NCBI GenBank assembly: GCA_021809305.1
Contig: JAKBAF010000052.1
Location: 1 to 7,783, forward strand
Source of the DNA: a bacterium
Lineage (GTDB): Bacteria > Chlamydiota > Chlamydiia > Chlamydiales > JAFEGQ01
Direction of reading: 5' to 3'
DNA: 7,783 bases
Shown: positions 5,284-7,783 of the stretch, one piece after another
How the letters are laid out: each line of letters opens with the position of its first letter
Numbering within the stretch: the first letter of the stretch is position 1
Made by a program: the position numbers and the translations under genes
Notes under the pieces: generated by a model
What the model saw: the letters and a program-made list of their open reading frames with translations, nothing else
Databases searched by the model: none
Told to the model about the DNA's origin: nothing

Positions 5284-6627
5284 ATGGATTCGACAAAGCC
5301 GCCCAGCGATGAGTTTCAAAACGAGCGAATAACGCTTAAAGTCACGCAATCACCTGGCTGCGTTGTCGAGTTCAAAGCGCTCGCCTCGCCCCTTCTCTGC
5401 CGTGAGGCGTATCAGGAGGCCATCAAAGAGGTGAGGCGCAGCGCCTCCCTTCCCGGCTTTCGCAAGGGAAAAGTGCCCGAAGAGATGATAAAGAGGCGCT
5501 TCTCCTCTGCAATCGATTCGGCGTGGAAGGATTGCACTGCCCAGGTCGCCTTTCGCGAGTGCATGAGGTTAACGCTGACTACACCCTGGAACAGCAATGT
5601 GCGGCCATCGTGGCAGGTCTTCGATCTCTCGCTCGAAGGAACCGAGGTTACCTTTCGCTTTGAGCGGGAGCCGCAGGTTCCCTCCGTCAACTTAGGCGAA
5701 ATCGAAATTCCCCAGATCGAAGTTGCCGAAGTGACCCCAGAGATGGTCGATAAGCGTATTGAAGACTACCTCAAATTCCTTGGCCGCTTTGAGCCCTCCG
5801 AAGAGGAGCGTCCACTTGTTGAGAGCGATTTTATACGCCTTGATCTTGAGACGGTTGAGGGGGGGGCGACAAACAAGATCTTCACAAACCAGCTTGCTGA
5901 GCTGAAGACGCCATCTGTACCCGCCTGGCTGATCCGGCTTCTTATTGGTAAGAGCGTCGGCGAGACGGTCGAGGGGATGAGCGAGCCTGAGCCCGATGCA
6001 ACCGATGAGCAGAAATCCACTTTTGAGCCAAGGCTCTGCCGAGTGACGATACGCTCCCTTGTGCGATGGGTTCCACCAGAGGATAAGGTGCTGCTAGCCG
6101 GCATGGGAGTCGAATCACATGAGATGCTTCGCGTGCGAACCGAGGAGCAGCTCAGGAAGGAGGAGGGGGGTCGTGCTCAAGAGAAGAGGGGAGAGGGGCT
6201 ATGGAAGTGGCTGCTAGAGCGCTACTCCTTTGACCTGCCGGCATCCCTTGTTTCCATGGAGCGTCAGCGACGTATTAGACAGATCGTCTCAGTGCTCCAA
6301 AAGGAGCACACCCCTGAGGAGATACTCAAGGGAGAGGCGAATATCGAACAGGAGGCCTTAAATGGGGCACTCGCCTACCTTCAGCGCTTCTTTTTGGCTA
6401 AGGGCATCTGCCAGCAGACAGGGAACTTGCTCAGCAAGGAGGAGGTTGAAAAAGCCGCCTATCAGCTCGCGGCAGTTGATAAGCGAGAGAGGGAAGGGCG
6501 GGGTGAGAGTGAGCCTCTACCCACATTTGAGGACTACCGAGCCTCTGCGATCTACCAATTGATGGTGCGCAAGGTTGAAGATCTTCTTCTTAAAGCACCT
6601 CCAAAGGGTGAACCAGAGCAAAAGTAG
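5284..6627 (+). CDS. tig: Trigger factor (ribosome-associated chaperone)
   Basis: Trigger factor docks at the ribosome exit tunnel and shields nascent chains in the cytoplasm. The protein has 447 residues, close to the usual 430-450. The N-terminal ribosome-binding domain carries the signature GFRKGK (58-63), which contacts uL23. The FKBP-like middle domain (about 165-262) is degenerate: where active family members have an I-P-G-F-E loop this one reads VPAWLIRLL (212-220), so prolyl isomerase activity is doubtful. A long helical C-terminal chaperone domain follows (about 265-440), with a charged tail ending PKGEPEQK. The ATG at 5284 follows an AAAGAGA ribosome binding site by 8 nt. A run of eight G (5859-5866) encodes Glu-Gly-Gly-Ala in frame. 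The stop is TAG. Downstream hairpins and a separate clpP promoter suggest that tig is not obligatorily cotranscribed with clpPX. Confidence 0.96.
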   Translation: MDSTKPPSDEFQNERITLKVTQSPGCVVEFKALASPLLCREAYQEAIKEVRRSASLPGFRKGKVPEEMIKRRFSSAIDSAWKDCTAQVAFRECMRLTLTTPWNSNVRPSWQVFDLSLEGTEVTFRFEREPQVPSVNLGEIEIPQIEVAEVTPEMVDKRIEDYLKFLGRFEPSEEERPLVESDFIRLDLETVEGGATNKIFTNQLAELKTPSVPAWLIRLLIGKSVGETVEGMSEPEPDATDEQKSTFEPRLCRVTIRSLVRWVPPEDKVLLAGMGVESHEMLRVRTEEQLRKEEGGRAQEKRGEGLWKWLLERYSFDLPASLVSMERQRRIRQIVSVLQKEHTPEEILKGEANIEQEALNGALAYLQRFFLAKGICQQTGNLLSKEEVEKAAYQLAAVDKREREGRGESEPLPTFEDYRASAIYQLMVRKVEDLLLKAPPKGEPEQK

Positions 6628-6644
6628 CCCCAGTACCCGGGGCT
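6626..6644 (+). terminator. Hairpin at the tig stop codon (candidate terminator)
   Basis: AGCCCC (6626-6631) pairs with GGGGCT (6639-6644) around a 7-nt loop, and the 5' arm begins within the TAG stop codon. The following bases (CTGCTTAAGG) have no U-run, so intrinsic termination would be weak. It resembles the hairpin at the SNF2 stop in overlapping a stop codon and lacking a U-tract. Confidence 0.45.
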
Positions 6645-6661
6645 CTGCTTAAGGGATGTAC

Positions 6662-6681
6662 CTGAGGGATTACCCCTCCAG
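6662..6681 (+). other. Second hairpin between tig and clpP
   Basis: CTGAGGG pairs with CCCTC-C-AG around ATTAC, seven pairs with one bulged C. It lies between the tig stop hairpin and the clpP -35 box. It could act with the previous hairpin in 3'-end formation. No T-run follows. Confidence 0.4.
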
Positions 6682-6694
6682 TTGCGCATTTAAG

Positions 6695-6715
6695 CCTTGA
6701 CTGCCGGCAGCAAGG
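6695..6715. promoter_or_regulatory. Dyad overlapping the clpP -35 box (candidate operator)
   Basis: CTGCCGGCAG (6701-6710) is a perfect 10-bp palindrome. It is flanked by CCTTG (6695-6699) and CAAGG (6711-6715), so the dyad spans 21 nt with one unpaired A. It covers the -35 hexamer and the first part of the spacer, a usual place for a repressor site. It is not the CIRCE element of HrcA. A structural role at DNA level is an alternative. Confidence 0.4.
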
Positions 6716-6726
6716 GGGGCTATAAC
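6697..6726 (+). promoter_or_regulatory. Promoter for clpP-clpX
   Basis: TTGACT (6697-6702), an 18-nt spacer and TATAAC (6721-6726) each match the sigma70 consensus at 5 of 6 positions. This is the best promoter in the window. Transcription would start near 6733, about 55 nt before the clpP ATG. It makes clpPX a separate transcription unit from tig. Confidence 0.7.
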
Positions 6727-6735
6727 CCTACGAAT

Positions 6736-6786
6736 ATGGTATGTCTTTGTCCCCCAGGAGCTGCACAGCGAGATGAAAGGAGATAG
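6736..6786 (+). other. Possible 16-codon leader ORF ahead of clpP
   Basis: ATG at 6736 opens a frame encoding MVCLCPPGAAQRDERR, ending with TAG at 6784-6786, a single base before the clpP ATG. The predicted transcription start is only a few nt upstream, so translation would be leaderless; no Shine-Dalgarno is present. Pro-Pro-Gly is a known EF-P-dependent stall motif. It may equally be chance. Confidence 0.2.
6776..6783 (+). promoter_or_regulatory. clpP ribosome binding site (decides the start)
   Basis: AAAGGAGA, containing a strong AAGGAG core (6777-6782), ends 5 nt before the ATG at 6788. An earlier in-frame ATG at 6773 overlaps this site's 5' edge and has only AGGAG 12 nt upstream. The 6788 start is therefore preferred. 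Confidence 0.8.
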
Positions 6787-6787
6787 G

Positions 6788-7402
6788 ATGGCGCGCAATA
6801 CACTCACCCCTTACGTGATTGAAGATACGGGCCGAGGCGAGAGATCTATGGATATCTACTCCCGCCTCTTGCAGGATCGAATCGTCTTTATTGGTACCGA
6901 GATTTCCGATCCAATTGCAAATGCAGTCGTTGCGCAGCTTCTCTTTTTGAAGATGGATGACCCTGGTAAGGCGATCCATCTCTACATCAACTCACCGGGG
7001 GGCGTCGTCTCTTCTGGACTTGCGATCTACGATACGATGCAGTGGCTGGGATGTGAGATCCACACCTACTGTATTGGGCAGGCGGCATCAATTGCGGCTC
7101 TTCTCCTTGCCGCCGGGGCAAAGGGTAAGCGCTTCTCTCTTCCAAACGGCAGGTTGATGATCCACCAACCTCTCGGAGGGGTGACAGGCCCTGCCGCAGA
7201 CATTGCTGTCCAGGTGAAAGAGATCGGACGCACTAAGCATACGCTAGCTGAGATCCTGGCTCACCATTCAGAAAAGCCGATTGAGCAGATCATCAGGGAC
7301 TCTGAGCGTGACTTTTTTATGACGCCTTTAGAGGCCAAAGAGTACGGCCTGATTGATGAGGTCGTCACCCCCTCTCCGAAGCACGAGGCGAAAAAGAGGT
7401 AA
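6788..7402 (+). CDS. clpP: ATP-dependent Clp protease proteolytic subunit ClpP
   Basis: This is a serine peptidase forming a barrel of heptameric rings that degrades proteins fed in by ClpX in the cytoplasm. The start at 6788 gives 204 residues, the usual size. The catalytic triad is intact: Ser101 in GQAASIAALLLAAG, His126 in MIHQPLGG and Asp175 in SERDFFM. Family features include VIEDTGRGERSMDIYSRLL (11-29), with an axial-loop N terminus, and the oxyanion Gly pair in INSPGGVVSSGLAIYD (67-82). The short basic tail (KHEAKKR) is unremarkable. Chlamydiae usually carry two clpP genes; adjacency to clpX matches the Chlamydia copy called ClpP2, but I cannot see the other copy. clpX follows after 12 nt, so they form an operon, probably driven by the promoter at 6697-6726. 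Confidence 0.97.
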   Translation: MARNTLTPYVIEDTGRGERSMDIYSRLLQDRIVFIGTEISDPIANAVVAQLLFLKMDDPGKAIHLYINSPGGVVSSGLAIYDTMQWLGCEIHTYCIGQAASIAALLLAAGAKGKRFSLPNGRLMIHQPLGGVTGPAADIAVQVKEIGRTKHTLAEILAHHSEKPIEQIIRDSERDFFMTPLEAKEYGLIDEVVTPSPKHEAKKR

Positions 7403-7414
7403 AGAGCCCTTCCT

Positions 7415-7783
7415 ATGAGTAAAAAGTCCTTCTCTTCTAAAGAGCTAAGTTCCTGTTCCTTTTGTGGACGCACAGAGGATGCAGTTGAAAAGCTCATCTC
7501 AGGCCCTAATGTCTTTATCTGCGATAAATGCGTTCGTCTTTGCATGGGAATCGTTGATAAAAGAGCGGCGCCAATTGCAACGAAGATACTCAAGCCGAGA
7601 GAGATAAAGTCACACTTAGACGAGTATATCATCGGTCAGGAGACGGCTAAGCGAACGGTCTCCATTGCCGTCTATAACCACTATAAGCGGATCAGAGCCC
7701 TCTCCAGTGAGGCGCCCGAGATTGAGTACAGCAAATCGAACGTTCTGCTATTGGGCCCTACAGGTTCTGGCAAAACGCTCATC
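7415..7783 (+). CDS. clpX: ATP-dependent Clp protease ATP-binding subunit ClpX (partial, 3' end outside window)
   Basis: This AAA+ unfoldase recognises tagged substrates and threads them into ClpP. The first 123 codons are present, in frame to the window edge; full ClpX is about 420 residues. The N-terminal zinc-binding dimerisation domain has its four cysteines (Cys14-x2-Cys17 and Cys36-x2-Cys39). A linker leads to LKPREIKSHLDEYIIGQ (59-75), typical of the family ahead of the AAA+ core. Walker A is GPTGSGKT (114-121, Lys120), and the window ends two residues later. Translation starts at ATG 7415, preceded by AAAGAG with 8-nt spacing; that site overlaps the clpP stop codon, suggesting coupled translation. 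The Walker B, pore-loop and IGF regions, the last of which docks on ClpP, lie beyond the window. Confidence 0.97.
   Translation, partial: MSKKSFSSKELSSCSFCGRTEDAVEKLISGPNVFICDKCVRLCMGIVDKRAAPIATKILKPREIKSHLDEYIIGQETAKRTVSIAVYNHYKRIRALSSEAPEIEYSKSNVLLLGPTGSGKTLI

Noticed and set aside
6773..6787. Upstream ATG (6773) as the clpP start
   Set aside because: The strong AAGGAG site lies between the two ATGs and is correctly spaced only for 6788; homologues also begin near that point.

Overview
This window looks like chromosome from a member of the phylum Chlamydiota. Two things point there. The partial MreB reads as a chlamydial-type MreB, with a long basic N-terminal extension ahead of the actin fold. 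The gene order clpX-clpP-tig / tRNA-Gly / SNF2 helicase / mreB, with the two halves transcribed away from each other around the tRNA, is the arrangement I recall from Chlamydia trachomatis (CT705 to CT709). The base composition looks close to half G+C by eye, richer than the pathogenic Chlamydia, so an environmental or metagenomic lineage is more likely. That lineage call is inference.

Layout. Bases 1-942 (minus) hold the first 314 codons of mreB; its 3' end lies outside the window. Bases 943-1284 are non-coding and are mostly filled by a 234-bp nested palindrome (1032-1265): two inverted 55-nt arms (50/55 identical), each folding into two hairpins, around a perfect 14-bp central hairpin. Bases 1285-4782 (minus) encode a 1165-residue SWIM/SNF2-family helicase. 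Bases 4783-5000 are a divergent intergenic region with a plausible promoter for the tRNA-Gly(GCC) gene at 5001-5072 (plus). Bases 5073-5283 contain a small hairpin element bounded by CGATAG direct repeats. Bases 5284-6627 (plus) encode trigger factor. Bases 6628-6787 carry hairpins, a strong sigma70-type promoter overlapped by a dyad, and a possible 16-codon leader ORF. Then come clpP (6788-7402) and the first 123 codons of clpX (7415-7783).

How the genes work together. Trigger factor, ClpP and ClpX form a protein-quality-control block: nascent-chain chaperone, peptidase and ATP-dependent unfoldase. clpP and clpX are 12 nt apart and almost certainly cotranscribed, probably from their own promoter rather than only from tig. 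On the other side, MreB directs peptidoglycan synthesis and, in Chlamydiae, which lack FtsZ, polarized division. The SNF2 protein is a DNA-dependent ATPase of unproven role.

The coding genes are conserved core genes. I did not find a new multi-gene system here. The most interesting material is non-coding: the nested palindrome, a smaller palindromic element that shares a motif with it, and the clpPX promoter region.
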